DNA from: Ensifer adhaerens
GTDB lineage: Bacteria > Pseudomonadota > Alphaproteobacteria > Rhizobiales > Rhizobiaceae
Length of the DNA stretch: 64,000 bases
Assembly (NCBI RefSeq): GCF_013283195.1
Contig: NZ_JABEKT010000005.1
Location: 360,684-424,683 of the forward strand
Direction of reading: 5' to 3'
Part shown: positions 47,956 to 57,261 of the stretch, in pieces
Position numbering within the stretch: position 1 is the stretch's first letter
Layout of the letters: the number at the start of each line of letters is the position of its first letter
Notes under the pieces: model-generated
Database searches by the model: none
What the model saw: only the letters and a program-made list of their open reading frames with translations
Told to the model about the DNA's origin: nothing
Translations under genes and position numbers: made by a program

Positions 47956-48972
47956 TCAGGCCTTTTCGTAAGGCCCGACTGACTGTTCGATCGCCCCGAA
48001 GATCGAGTGGCCGGCCTTGTCCTTCATCTCGATGCGCACGGTGTCGCCGAACCGCAGGAAATGCGTCTTCGGCGCACCGCCGACGATCGTCTCGATCATG
48101 CGCAGCTCGGCAATGCAGGAATAGCCGGCTCCGCCTTCGGAAACCGGCTTTCCGGGACCGCCATTGAGCTTGTTGGAAACAGTGCCCGAACCGATGATCG
48201 TGCCTGAAGCAAGCGGCCTCGTCTTCGCGGCATGCGCAATCAGCTGACCGAAATCGAAGGTCATGTCGGCGCCAGCATCGGCGCGACCGAACGGCTTGCC
48301 GTTGAGGTCGACATGAAGCGGGAGGTGCAGCTTGCCACCGTCCCAGGCATCGCCCAATTCGTCCGGCGTGACTGCGACCGGCGAGAAGGCCGACGACGGC
48401 TTCGACTGGTAGAAACCAAACCCCTTGGCGAGTTCGGCGGGGATCAGGCCACGCAGCGACACGTCGTTGACGAGCATGACCAGGCGGATCGCGGCGCGTG
48501 CCTCCTCCAGCGAGGCGCCCATCGGAACATCGTCGACGACGACGGCAATCTCGCCCTCCATGTCGACGCCCCAGCTTTCGTCCGCCATCAGGATGGGATC
48601 GCGCGGTGCGATGAAGCTGTCGGAGCCGCCCTGGTAGATCAGCGGATCGGTCCAGAAGCTCGCCGGCATCTCGGCATTGCGGGCTTTTCGCACCAGTTCG
48701 ACGTGGTTGACGTAGGCCGAACCATCGGCCCATTGGTAGGCGCGCGGCAGCGGCGAAAGCGCATCGTGTTCGTGGAAACGGATCGTTGGCTGTGCGCCGG
48801 TCTCGATGCCTTCGGCCACGCGCTCGAGCCGCGGGCCGGTGTGGGCCCAATCGTCGAGTGCAGCCTGCAGCGTGCGGGCGATGTGCCCGACTTCCGAGCA
48901 GCGGGTGAGATCGCGGGAGACGACCGCGAGTTTTCCATCACGCGAGCCATCCTTGAGTGTCGCCAGTTTCAT
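47956..48972 (-). CDS. fahA: Fumarylacetoacetate hydrolase
   Basis: Splits fumarylacetoacetate into fumarate and acetoacetate. 338 residues of the FAH fold: GSDSFIAPRDPI (~113), metal-binding DMEGEIAVVVDDVP (~135), MLVNDVSLRGL (~165) and GTIIGSGTVSNKLNGG (~258). GGGAGG precedes the ATG. It shares strand and near-zero spacing with maiA. Confidence 0.92.
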   Translation of the reverse strand: MKLATLKDGSRDGKLAVVSRDLTRCSEVGHIARTLQAALDDWAHTGPRLERVAEGIETGAQPTIRFHEHDALSPLPRAYQWADGSAYVNHVELVRKARNAEMPASFWTDPLIYQGGSDSFIAPRDPILMADESWGVDMEGEIAVVVDDVPMGASLEEARAAIRLVMLVNDVSLRGLIPAELAKGFGFYQSKPSSAFSPVAVTPDELGDAWDGGKLHLPLHVDLNGKPFGRADAGADMTFDFGQLIAHAAKTRPLASGTIIGSGTVSNKLNGGPGKPVSEGGAGYSCIAELRMIETIVGGAPKTHFLRFGDTVRIEMKDKAGHSIFGAIEQSVGPYEKA

Positions 48973-48984
48973 GCAATCCTCCCT

Positions 48985-49854
48985 CTACGCAGACGAATCG
49001 TCCGCAACTTCCACAACAAGGCCGTCAGACGCGATCGTCAAGGCACCAGCCCAGCTTTTGCGCGTGGCCGCGACCCAATCCGCCTCGCCGATCAAAGGGT
49101 CGTCGGCCGGAATGAGATGGTGCAGCACCAGTCGCCCCACGCCGGCGGCCGTGGCGATCATGCCGGCCTCCCCGGCAAAACTGTGGCTCGCGAGCAGGTG
49201 TTCCTTCAGCCGCGCACCGTTGCCGGTGCGCGCCACCAGCCGGTCGACGCCCTCCGCCAGCATCGCCTCGTGCACCAGAATGTCGGCACCTGCAGCAAAA
49301 TCGGCAAGCGGCGGGAAATAGGCCGTGTCGGCGGAAAAGACGACGCTCGCCCCCGCATGGTCGAACCGCAGCGCGAAGCAATCGGTGACCGGCGGATGAT
49401 CGACGCGCAGCGCCGAAACCCGCAAGCCGCCCTCGACCAAAACGTCGCCTTCGCCAAACTCGACGATGTCGACAAGTTGGCGCAGATCGGGCCGACCCTC
49501 GTCGATGATACGGATATCGATGTCGAATTTCATCGCCTGCAGAAAGCCGTGCCAGTAATCGGCCGTTCCCGGCGGGCCGAAGACGCTGACGGCTGTGGCA
49601 AGACCGGCGGTCCAGGCGGTGTGGATCAGCGGCCCGAGCTCGAGCACGTGGTCGGAATGCAGATGGGTGATGAACACCAGCTCAAGCGCCTTGAGGTTGA
49701 CGCCGGCGTCCGTGAGGCCCCGGGTGACGCCAAGGCCGCAGTCGACGACAACCGTGCGGCCGCCGATCTCAAGCAGCGAAGAGGTCGGCCAAGGGCCGCC
49801 CGGACGGATTGCCGGGCCACCCTTGCTGCCGAGCAGAACCAACCGTGCCCTCAA
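48985..49854 (-). CDS. MBL-fold metallohydrolase within the homogentisate operon
   Basis: About 289 residues. Metal site [12 protein letters not shown] (HxHxDH, ~61-66), further His/Asp positions in [17 protein letters not shown] and VHEAM, and LVLHHLIP (~245), the RNase Z/arylsulfatase-like branch. Starts are ambiguous: a TTG at 49854 overlaps the hmgA stop and has AAGG nine bases upstream; TTG at 49860 is too close to it. It lies between hmgA and fahA with tight spacing, so a role in aromatic catabolism is inferred; the substrate is unknown. Confidence 0.8.
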   Translation of the reverse strand: MRARLVLLGSKGGPAIRPGGPWPTSSLLEIGGRTVVVDCGLGVTRGLTDAGVNLKALELVFITHLHSDHVLELGPLIHTAWTAGLATAVSVFGPPGTADYWHGFLQAMKFDIDIRIIDEGRPDLRQLVDIVEFGEGDVLVEGGLRVSALRVDHPPVTDCFALRFDHAGASVVFSADTAYFPPLADFAAGADILVHEAMLAEGVDRLVARTGNGARLKEHLLASHSFAGEAGMIATAAGVGRLVLHHLIPADDPLIGEADWVAATRKSWAGALTIASDGLVVEVADDSSA

Positions 49855-51218
49855 GACCAATCGCCTTCCGGCGTGCCGTTGAAGCGCTTTTTGAGGTCTG
49901 TCCAGCAGTCGATATAGTTGTCCTGCAACGTCTCCAGTTCGGCGGCGAAGCGGGTCAACTGCTGCGGGAAGCGGGTCTCGAACATGAAGGCCATCGTATG
50001 GTCGAGCTTCACCGGTTTCAACTCGCTGTTTGTCGCTTTCTCGAAGCCGGTGGCATCCGGCCCATGCGCCAGCATCATGTTGTGCAAACTCATGCCGCCG
50101 GGCACGAACCCTTCTTCCTTGGCATCGTAGCGGCCATAGATCAGGCCCATGAACTCGCTCATGATGTTGCGGTGGTACCAGGGCGGACGGAAAGAATGTT
50201 CGGCCACAAGCCAGCGTGGCGGGAAGATGACGAAGTCGATATTCGCCGTGCCCTCTTCACCCGACGGTGCTGTCAGCACCGTGAAGATCGACGGATCGGG
50301 GTGGTCGAACAGGATCGCTCCAACAGGCGAGAAGGTTCTGAGATCGTATTTGTAGGGCGCGTAATTGCCGTGCCAGGCGATCACGTCGAGCGGCGAATGA
50401 CCGATCTCGGTCACGTGGAATTGGCCGCACCACTTCACATGCACGCGACAGGGCGTTTCCTTTTCTTCGTAAGCTGCAACCGGCGTCTTGAAGTCGCGCG
50501 GATTGGCAAGGCAGTTGGCGCCGATCGGACCACGGTCCGGCAGCGTGAACTTGGCACCGTAGTTTTCGCAGAGATACCCGCGCCAGACCTTTCCCTCGCC
50601 AAGGCGGGTCACCTTGAACATCGTGCCGCGCGGCACCAGGCAGATTTCCGAGGGCTCGACATCCATCTTGCCCAGTTCGGTGAACACCTGGATGGCGCCG
50701 CATTCCGGCACGATCAACAGCTCGCCATCGGCATTGAAGAAGTAGTCATCGACCATGTCGGCATTGAAGGCATAGGCGTGGGCGGCCATGCCGCCCTGCG
50801 TCAGCGCGTCGCCGGCCGTCGTCATCGTGCGGATGCCTTCGAGGAAGTTGAGTTTCTCCGAAGGCTCCGGCAACGGCCCCCAGCGCAGCTGGCCGAGCGC
50901 CAGCGAATGGTCGGCCACATGCGGCGCGGTCTTCCAGTGCGGGTAATCAATCTTCTGGAAGCGCCCGGTGTGGCGCACGCTCGGGCGAATGCGGTATAGC
51001 CAGGAGCGCTCGTTGGTGCCGCGCGGCGCGGTAAAGGGCGAGCCGGAAAGCTGCTCGGCATAGAGGCCGTAGGCGCATTTCTGCGGACTGTTCTGGCCCT
51101 GCGGCAAGGCGCCGGGCAAGCTCTCGGTCTCGAAGTCGTTGCCGAAACCCGGCATGTAATCCAGTGCGTAAGCGGCAGCCGAACCGACGCCCGCTTGCTT
51201 TTGTGCCTTGTCCAACAT
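49851..51218 (-). CDS. hmgA: Homogentisate 1,2-dioxygenase
   Basis: Opens the homogentisate ring to maleylacetoacetate. 455 residues, usual length: [12 protein letters not shown] near the start, active-site region [19 protein letters not shown] (~345) with Fe-ligand His and Glu in the following MSEFMGLI, and [11 protein letters not shown] (~392). GAGGAGG precedes the ATG. First gene of hmgA-MBL-fahA-maiA, divergent from the MarR-type gene. Confidence 0.95.
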   Translation of the reverse strand: MLDKAQKQAGVGSAAAYALDYMPGFGNDFETESLPGALPQGQNSPQKCAYGLYAEQLSGSPFTAPRGTNERSWLYRIRPSVRHTGRFQKIDYPHWKTAPHVADHSLALGQLRWGPLPEPSEKLNFLEGIRTMTTAGDALTQGGMAAHAYAFNADMVDDYFFNADGELLIVPECGAIQVFTELGKMDVEPSEICLVPRGTMFKVTRLGEGKVWRGYLCENYGAKFTLPDRGPIGANCLANPRDFKTPVAAYEEKETPCRVHVKWCGQFHVTEIGHSPLDVIAWHGNYAPYKYDLRTFSPVGAILFDHPDPSIFTVLTAPSGEEGTANIDFVIFPPRWLVAEHSFRPPWYHRNIMSEFMGLIYGRYDAKEEGFVPGGMSLHNMMLAHGPDATGFEKATNSELKPVKLDHTMAFMFETRFPQQLTRFAAELETLQDNYIDCWTDLKKRFNGTPEGDWS

Positions 51219-51346
51219 GGCCTGAACCTCCTCCTCAGGTGCCTGCCCCGCCGGCGATCAAAGCTGATCCCGGAAGGCGAAGGCACGTTCAATGCGTTTG
51301 GGCGTCACCTGAAGTCCGAGTGGACGGTGGCGCGCTGCGGGCCTAT

Positions 51347-51381
51347 TAGTTGCAATCGTAACTATCGATTTTGTAACTATC
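51347..51381. promoter_or_regulatory. Operator region between hmgA and hmgR
   Basis: TAGTTGCAATCGTAACTA (51347-51364) is an imperfect palindrome, and GTAACTATC occurs twice as a direct repeat at 51358 and 51373. The second copy ends 4 bp before the hmgR start. MarR-type repressors bind such sites; HmgR binding is inferred. Confidence 0.55.
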
Positions 51382-51385
51382 AAGG

Positions 51386-51862
51386 ATGCCACGAATGTCG
51401 GCCGAAGGCTTCGAGCTCAATGCGTTCCTGCCCTACAGACTGAACCGCGCCGCCGAGTTCGTCGCCGTGCGCTTCGCGGCCGAATACAAGGCGCGCTACC
51501 AGCTGACGCGTCCGGAGTGGCGCACGCTGGCAGCGCTTGGAAGCGCCGGCAGCGCCATGACGGCAACGGATGTTGGCGCCCATTCGGCCATGCACAAGAC
51601 TAAGGTCAGCCGCGCCGTCTCGGCGCTGGAGGAGCGGCGCTGGCTGAAGCGCAGCGAGGACCAGGACGACCGCCGGCTGGAACATCTGGAACTGACCAAA
51701 GCCGGCCGGACCGCCTATCGCGAACTGACAGATCTCGCGAGCGCCTATCAGGCGCAACTCAACGACCTGATCGGTGCCGGCGGCCTGAAGGCGCTCAGCA
51801 CCGGCCTTGAGGCGATCGAGCGGGCGATCGACCAGGTCGAAAAGCACCCTTCCCGCCGATGA
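51386..51862 (+). CDS. hmgR: MarR-family regulator, probably of the homogentisate genes
   Basis: 158 residues of the MarR winged-helix family: TRPEWRTLAALGSAGSAMTATDVG, MHKTKVSRAVSALEERRWLKR (recognition helix, ~70-90) and wing DQDDRRLEHLELT. It is divergent from hmgA with repeats in between, as expected for a repressor relieved by homogentisate; the ligand is inferred from context. An ATG at 51395 is an alternative start. Confidence 0.8.
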   Translation: MPRMSAEGFELNAFLPYRLNRAAEFVAVRFAAEYKARYQLTRPEWRTLAALGSAGSAMTATDVGAHSAMHKTKVSRAVSALEERRWLKRSEDQDDRRLEHLELTKAGRTAYRELTDLASAYQAQLNDLIGAGGLKALSTGLEAIERAIDQVEKHPSRR

Positions 51863-51881
51863 ACCTTATGCCAGACCGACC

Positions 51882-52361
51882 TCAGCCCTTCATGCGTTCC
51901 GGAATCGGCACACCCTGGAAGCTCTTGAGGGTTTCAAGCACGATCGATGTCTTGACGTGCTGCACGCTGTCATGCGGCAGAAGCACATCGTTGACGAAGC
52001 GCGAGAGCCCGGCAAGGTCGGGTGTCACCACCCGCAGGTGATAGTCCATCTCCCCGGTCAGTGCATAAGCCTCCAGGACCTCCGGCAGGCTGGAGATCAG
52101 CTTGCCGAAGCGCTTGGCGTTGTCGCGGTTGTGGGTGGCGAGCGTTACCGAAATCACCACCATGAGGTCGAGCCCGAGCTTCTGCCGGTCGATCTGCGCC
52201 TGGTAGCCGGTAATGAACCCCTCGGCTTCCAGGCGAGTGCGGCGTCGCGAGCATTGCGAGGGCGAAAGGGCGATGCGCTCCGATAGCTCGTTGTTGGTGA
52301 GATGCCCGTCGCGCTGCAGTTCGCTGAGGATCTTGAGATCGAACCCGTCAAGCTGCTCCAT
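51882..52361 (-). CDS. Lrp/AsnC-family regulator, divergent from hpd
   Basis: 159 residues: helix-turn-helix DFDLKILSELQRDGHLTNNELSERI-type region with IALSPSQCSRRRTRLEAEG (~30-50) and a C-terminal RAM ligand-binding domain (GEMDYHLRVVTPDLAGLSRFV). It is divergent from hpd with 150 bp between, suggesting it senses an aromatic or other amino acid and controls hpd. Confidence 0.88.
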   Translation of the reverse strand: MEQLDGFDLKILSELQRDGHLTNNELSERIALSPSQCSRRRTRLEAEGFITGYQAQIDRQKLGLDLMVVISVTLATHNRDNAKRFGKLISSLPEVLEAYALTGEMDYHLRVVTPDLAGLSRFVNDVLLPHDSVQHVKTSIVLETLKSFQGVPIPERMKG

Positions 52362-52385
52362 TCATGCATCCTTATACAGCATTTT

Positions 52386-52398
52386 GCACGTTTCGTGC
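52386..52398. promoter_or_regulatory. Inverted repeat in the Lrp-hpd gap
   Basis: GCACG-TTT-CGTGC is a perfect 5-3-5 repeat 25-37 bp from the Lrp-type gene start. A-T runs flank it. It could be a binding site for the adjacent regulator. Confidence 0.4.
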
Positions 52399-52511
52399 GG
52401 CATCCTGCCCAAAACACGCAAGAATACAAGCATCATGCATCGGATTTGCGTCATACTCCAGCGAAGTTTGGAGGCCAGAGCGATCTGGAGAGCTTGAAGA
52501 GGAGACTTCCG

Positions 52512-53624
52512 ATGGGCCCGTTCCCACATGACGCCCCGCCCGCAACGATCACGGCAGAAAACCCGGCCGGCACGGATGGCTTCGAATTCGTCGAATTCGC
52601 CCACCCGGAACCGGAGAAGCTCGCCGAGCTCGTCGCCCGCATGGGCTACAGCCCTGTCGCGAGGCATAGAACCAAGAACATCACCGTCTGGCGACAGGGC
52701 GACATCAACTACATCCTGAACGCCGAACCGGGCTCCCATGCCATGCGCTTCGTCGACGAGCACGGCCCCTGCGCCCCGTCGATGGCCTGGCGCGTCGTCG
52801 ATGCCAAGCACGCCTTCGACCACGCGGTTTCCAAGGGTGCCGTCCCCTACTCCGGCACCGACAAGTGTCTCGACGTTCCGGCGATCGTCGGCATCGGCGG
52901 ATCTCTGCTCTATTTCGTCGAGACATACGGCGCCAAGGGCTCGGCCTATGAGGCCGAATTCGAATGGACCGGAGATCGCAACCCGAAGCCGGAGGGCGTC
53001 GGCTTCTATTATCTCGACCACCTGACGCACAACGTCTATCGCGGCAACATGGACAAGTGGTGGGCCTTCTACCGCGAGCTGTTCAACTTCACCCAGATCC
53101 ATTTCTTCGACATCGACGGCCGCATTACCGGCCTCGTCAGCCGTGCGATCACCTCGCCCTGCGGCAAGATCCGCATCCCGCTGAACGAATCCAAGGATGA
53201 TACGAGCCAGATCGAGGAATATCTGCGCAAGTACAAGGGCGAAGGCATCCAGCACATCGCCGTTGGCACTGACGGCATCTACGACGCCACCGACAGGCTG
53301 GCGGCCAATGACCTGAAGTTCATGCCGGGTCCGCCGGAAACCTACTACGACATGTCACACGAGCGTGTGCACGGCCACGACGAACCGATCGAGCGGATGA
53401 AGAAGCACGGCATCCTGATCGACGGCGAAGGCGTGGTGAACGGTGGCATGACCAAGATCCTGCTGCAGATCTTCTCAAAGACGGTCATCGGACCGATCTT
53501 CTTCGAGTTCATCCAGCGCAAGGGTGACGAAGGGTTTGGCGAGGGCAATTTCCGCGCCCTGTTCGAATCGATCGAAGCGGACCAGATCCGTCGTGGCGAA
53601 CTTGGGCCGCAGGCGGCCGAGTAA
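52512..53624 (+). CDS. hpd: 4-hydroxyphenylpyruvate dioxygenase
   Basis: Converts 4-hydroxyphenylpyruvate to homogentisate, feeding hmgA. 370 residues in two VOC-type halves; the Fe ligands appear in YLDHLTHNV (~175), GIQHIAV (~250) and FFEFIQR (~334), and FVEFAHPEPEKLAELVARMGY marks the N-terminal half. The ATG at 52512 follows GGAGACTTCCG. A long frame open upstream to 52302 is not needed. Confidence 0.94.
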   Translation: MGPFPHDAPPATITAENPAGTDGFEFVEFAHPEPEKLAELVARMGYSPVARHRTKNITVWRQGDINYILNAEPGSHAMRFVDEHGPCAPSMAWRVVDAKHAFDHAVSKGAVPYSGTDKCLDVPAIVGIGGSLLYFVETYGAKGSAYEAEFEWTGDRNPKPEGVGFYYLDHLTHNVYRGNMDKWWAFYRELFNFTQIHFFDIDGRITGLVSRAITSPCGKIRIPLNESKDDTSQIEEYLRKYKGEGIQHIAVGTDGIYDATDRLAANDLKFMPGPPETYYDMSHERVHGHDEPIERMKKHGILIDGEGVVNGGMTKILLQIFSKTVIGPIFFEFIQRKGDEGFGEGNFRALFESIEADQIRRGELGPQAAE

Positions 53625-53674
53625 CAAAGAGCAGCGCCTCGGTACTCTTGCAGTGGCGCTTTTCTCACTCTCGT

Positions 53675-53706
53675 AAAAGCCTCTCGCCCGCTGGCGAGGG
53701 GCTTTT
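53675..53706. terminator. Bidirectional terminator between hpd and the GH26-like gene
   Basis: AAAAGCCTCTCGCC pairs with GGCGAGGGGCTTTT (one T-G pair) around CGCT, with T6 on the plus strand and T4 on the other. It serves the convergent genes on both sides. Confidence 0.85.
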
Positions 53707-53732
53707 TTGGTTCAGGCACTGTCGCGCCGCAA

Positions 53733-54701
53733 TCAGTTGGTTGCGTCGTTGACCACGCGCCAGTTCGGCCGGCCGAGATCGTGCGGCCATTCATGCACGT
53801 CCCGATCGTTGAAATAGACAACCTCGACCAGATTGGGGAAGGCCGGATCGGGCTGAGTCGCCGCGTCGATCCACGGCTGCATATAGGGTTTTCCACCCTC
53901 CCATCCGAGTTCGGCAACCCAGATTGGCTTGTTGTATTTGGCGACGAGATCGTAGCCGGGCTTCAATGCCTGCTTGAAGGTGTGAGGCCCGCCGTACTCG
54001 ATCGCGTCGTACGGCTCGAGACCGAACACCGAAAGTCCGACGAGATCGACATAGTCGTCGCCTGGATAGTATTCGCCAAGGTTCGGCAGACCCTTGGGCG
54101 ACCACATCAGCTGCGCGTTGGGGACGCGCTTGCGCACGATATCCATCGCGTGGCGGTAGGCCTTGACGTAGTCCTGCGGCACCCATCCGGCCCAGGAGAA
54201 CCGTCCGGATGTGTCTTCCATTTCCTGCCCCCAGCGCACGATAACAGGGCTCTTCAACTCTGCCAGCATGCCAGCGATCGCTTCCATGTTGGCATCGTAC
54301 TCGCCCGCGAGCGTGCGGTCGCGCAGTTGATTGGGTGTCAGCTTCCAGTCGAGCGACCAGGACCAGGGCTCGATGGTGACCAGGAGTTTGCGCTTGCGCT
54401 GAAGCGCGTAGGCGTCGGCCATGCGCAGCGATTCCAGATCCACGTCTTCCCACGGCAGGAACAGATGCTCCGTCGAAACATCGGTCTGGCCGCCGAAATC
54501 GCCGTGTGGATCATAGGCCCCGAAACGCGTTCCGCCGGGGTGGATGACGGGGCGCTTGTCGGCCATTGTCTGAGTCTGACCTGCACTGCCATTGGCGGCA
54601 AGATCGGCCTTCTCCTGTGCCAACGCGGATACGAGACCTGCGCCGGACCCCAGATGAAGGGCGAGCGCCGTGCAGAGGGCGAATGCCAATTTGCGTTTCA
54701 T
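53733..54701 (-). CDS. Secreted GH26-like glycoside hydrolase
   Basis: 322 residues with a Sec signal peptide (KRKLAFALCTALALHL, cleavage near ALAQ at ~29). The TIM-barrel signatures are IVRWGQEMED with the likely acid/base Glu160 and WVAELGW with the likely nucleophile Glu264, as in GH26 mannanase/licheninase-type enzymes. Last gene of the exopolysaccharide operon; its ribosome site GGAGGA lies in the 3' end of the DUF995-like gene. It probably trims or releases the polymer, as processing glycanases do in other EPS loci; specificity unknown. Confidence 0.75.
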   Translation of the reverse strand: MKRKLAFALCTALALHLGSGAGLVSALAQEKADLAANGSAGQTQTMADKRPVIHPGGTRFGAYDPHGDFGGQTDVSTEHLFLPWEDVDLESLRMADAYALQRKRKLLVTIEPWSWSLDWKLTPNQLRDRTLAGEYDANMEAIAGMLAELKSPVIVRWGQEMEDTSGRFSWAGWVPQDYVKAYRHAMDIVRKRVPNAQLMWSPKGLPNLGEYYPGDDYVDLVGLSVFGLEPYDAIEYGGPHTFKQALKPGYDLVAKYNKPIWVAELGWEGGKPYMQPWIDAATQPDPAFPNLVEVVYFNDRDVHEWPHDLGRPNWRVVNDATN

Positions 54702-54702
54702 G

Positions 54703-55239
54703 TCATCCTCCTGTGGGGTTGCGACCGCTCTTCTTGACCTGGAATTGGTCCTTCAGGCGCAACGCCTTTTCCGTGATTGCGTCGGAAGCGACGAGCTTCC
54801 TGTATTCGTCGCCGGGCTTCGGCTTGGCATGCTTGAAGACGTACCAATCGCCATTCGGCACGCGCCGCTGGTAGATCGTGTCGCCGATCTTGCTGTGCCC
54901 GAAGCAGGTGCGCGCAGGACCGGACCCATCGGCTGCCGTCCACCTTGCCTGCATGCACATCATACCGAGGTCGCTGACATACCAGCTGCCTTCCGCAAAC
55001 GAGCGCTTGCCCTTGTCATCGACGAAGGCGACGAGCTTCCTGTCATGCGCGGTAAAGCGAGCGCCACCCGTCGGCCATTGCCAGGTCTTGTTCCGGTAGA
55101 GGGAATAGACCTCGTAGGCGCTCAAGGGGATCGGCTTGATCTCCATCTTCGCCCTGGCCGGCTGCGCGCCCGTATAGGCCGCAAAGGCTGCGAGAGGCAG
55201 CAGAAGCGGCAGAAGCAATACATTCATGGACCGTTTCAT
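54703..55239 (-). CDS. Secreted DUF995-like hypothetical protein
   Basis: 178 residues; signal peptide (MKRSMNVLLLPLLLPLAAFAAY, cleavage near ARA at ~30). LSAYEVYSLYRNKTWQW followed by a beta-rich domain with cysteines (MMCMQARW, ARTCFGH) resembles the DUF995 family common in rhizobia, function unknown. The start is the ATG at 55239, with GAGGAG eight bases upstream; a GTG is immediately before it. Its position between the synthase and the hydrolase suggests a periplasmic helper in polymer export. Confidence 0.65.
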   Translation of the reverse strand: MKRSMNVLLLPLLLPLAAFAAYTGAQPARAKMEIKPIPLSAYEVYSLYRNKTWQWPTGGARFTAHDRKLVAFVDDKGKRSFAEGSWYVSDLGMMCMQARWTAADGSGPARTCFGHSKIGDTIYQRRVPNGDWYVFKHAKPKPGDEYRKLVASDAITEKALRLKDQFQVKKSGRNPTGG

Positions 55240-55302
55240 CACTTTTTCTCCTCGCTTGAGGGCCGTTTGCGGTGTGATGGGGTGGGCTGAGGCAGGCTGA
55301 AT

Positions 55303-57261
55303 TTACAGCGATGCCTGAAGCCGCCCCACCTTGCTGGTAACCCTCGTCTCCGTCACCTCCGGCACGCCGGAGCCTTTCCCCAGCGCGTCTGTTACGGCTG
55401 GCGAAAACCCTTTCCATTTCAAATGAAACCGCACGACCCTGAGGTCCGACCCGCCCTGCCCGGCACCGGCGACCGAAAACTTCGCTTCGGTCAGCCCGAC
55501 GAAGCCGAGCCCCTGTGACAGGGCTTCTGTCGCCTCCGCCCCGTGGCGCATGGCCGACTGCCCCGACAGCACCGAGATGATCACGAGGCAGCCGCCGGTC
55601 AGTGCCGTCATCGCTGTGCGCGGAACGAGCGCAAGCCGGTTTTCACGCGCATGCCGGATATGGATGGTGGCGGCGAGTCCCGCATAAACAAAGGCATTGA
55701 TGCCGGTAAAGATGTAGAAGCCACGCGCCGTCCCGGCATCGGTGACGAGCCAGAGCGCAAGGGCAGAGCCGAGCGAAAGCAGGAGGTAGGGCATCATCAC
55801 GCGCAATGGCAAAGGTGCTGCCGGCCCCGTGCCCTTGGGCGTGATACGGAAGTCGACGAACGAGCCGCTGATGTGGTCGCGCACGGCCGCCACACAGCCA
55901 AGCAGCGACCATGGCCAGCGGGCAAAGAGAAACAGCATGCCTTCCCAGCTGAGCACCCGCGCATCAAAAGGACGGAACGTGCCCGTGGAGCGCCAGAAAT
56001 AGGCAAGCCCGACCAGAACCAGCGACAGCGGCGCAAAATGCAGCACGAAGTCCGGATAGGTGGCGGCGACGAAGCTGCGGCCCATGACCAGCGCGATGAT
56101 CGGCATGAGGAACATCAGCGCCATGAACAGGGAAAACAGCGGATACCAGAGCTGCGAAAAGATGAACTGGAATTTCAGCCGCATCGGCAATCGCGGCACA
56201 TAGACCGGCGAATACTTGAGCAGGATCGTCACCAGGCTGCGCGACCACTGGAATTCCTGGATGACGAGATCCGCAAAGGTTGCAGGCCCATCGCCATGGG
56301 CGATCGCCTGCAGCGCATGCACGCCCTTCCAGCCGCCGGCATTCATCAACAACGTGGTCGAATGGTCCTCGGCAAGCTCGGGTCCCAGACCGCCGACCTC
56401 TCTCAGCGCCCTGGTGCGCACGGCGTAATGCGAGCCGATGCAAAGCGGCGCCCAGCCGTTGTTGTAGCCGGCTTGCAGCGAGCCGTGCAGGCTCGCCTCG
56501 GCGTGAAGGCGGCCGCGCGCCGACCAGCTGCGCTTCGCATTGGCATCGCAGATGCTCGGCGCCGAGACATAACCGACATCAGGATCGCTGAACGGCCGCA
56601 GAACCTCGACGAGATAGGTCGGTTCGGGCACGTGATCGGCATCGAACTGGGCGACGAAATCGTAGCGGTCGTAGCCGTAATGGTCATAGAAGTAGGCGAG
56701 GTTTCCCTCCTTGCAGCGGGTGCGCCGCGGCCAGGTGGCGCGATGATAGTCTGCCACACCCTTGCGCGTCGAAATGAACACACCCTGCCGCGCACACCAT
56801 TCGACCGTCTCGGGCGACGGATCTTCGTCCGCCAGCCACACGTCGTAGTCGCAGCCGATCTGGTCGAGCATCGCCAGCAGCGTCTTTCGAACAACGGCGA
56901 AAGGCTCCGACGGCGCCTTGGTCACCACCATGGCGATACGCCCAGGCGGTACGGCCCGGCCGCTCTTCCCCGCCACCTTGGCGCCTGCGAAAATGAAGAT
57001 GAAATAGGCGGGCAGCAACGTGATCCAGCCGACCACGATCGTAATCATGACGTAGGACGGCCAATGGGTGACATGGGTGGGGTCGAGCCACCAGGCCCAG
57101 AAGTACAGGAACGCCGCCCCCCAGGCTGCGATGCCGAAAGCGTTCGCAATCCGCATGCGTTTGGAAAAGAGCGCGACGAGCGGCACCGGCGCATCCCCTG
57201 CTGGCGCTGCTACCGACGCGTCGGTCCCGGCGAATTCGACGGATGAGAACCTGCTCGTCAT
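55303..57261 (-). CDS. Processive family 2 glycosyltransferase (cellulose synthase-like)
   Basis: 652 residues. Two N-terminal TM helices (~40-58, 68-92), a cytosolic GT-A domain with WLADEDPS (~142), DAD at 207-209, the catalytic-base region LAEDHST (~296) and QEFQW (335-339, in place of QxxRW), then about six TM helices and a C-terminal soluble tail. This is the processive synthase layout of BcsA-like enzymes, but I see no PilZ c-di-GMP domain. It overlaps the epimerase gene by 4 bp. Likely substrate: UDP-xylose, UDP-arabinose or UDP-glucose (inference from neighbours). Confidence 0.85.
   Translation of the reverse strand: MTSRFSSVEFAGTDASVAAPAGDAPVPLVALFSKRMRIANAFGIAAWGAAFLYFWAWWLDPTHVTHWPSYVMITIVVGWITLLPAYFIFIFAGAKVAGKSGRAVPPGRIAMVVTKAPSEPFAVVRKTLLAMLDQIGCDYDVWLADEDPSPETVEWCARQGVFISTRKGVADYHRATWPRRTRCKEGNLAYFYDHYGYDRYDFVAQFDADHVPEPTYLVEVLRPFSDPDVGYVSAPSICDANAKRSWSARGRLHAEASLHGSLQAGYNNGWAPLCIGSHYAVRTRALREVGGLGPELAEDHSTTLLMNAGGWKGVHALQAIAHGDGPATFADLVIQEFQWSRSLVTILLKYSPVYVPRLPMRLKFQFIFSQLWYPLFSLFMALMFLMPIIALVMGRSFVAATYPDFVLHFAPLSLVLVGLAYFWRSTGTFRPFDARVLSWEGMLFLFARWPWSLLGCVAAVRDHISGSFVDFRITPKGTGPAAPLPLRVMMPYLLLSLGSALALWLVTDAGTARGFYIFTGINAFVYAGLAATIHIRHARENRLALVPRTAMTALTGGCLVIISVLSGQSAMRHGAEATEALSQGLGFVGLTEAKFSVAGAGQGGSDLRVVRFHLKWKGFSPAVTDALGKGSGVPEVTETRVTSKVGRLQASL

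Noticed and set aside
48232-49917. 561-codon plus-strand frame across fahA and the MBL gene
   Set aside because: Crosses two well-supported minus-strand genes.
55543-57246. 567-codon plus-strand frame across the glycosyltransferase
   Set aside because: Shadow of the GT2 gene; no motif.
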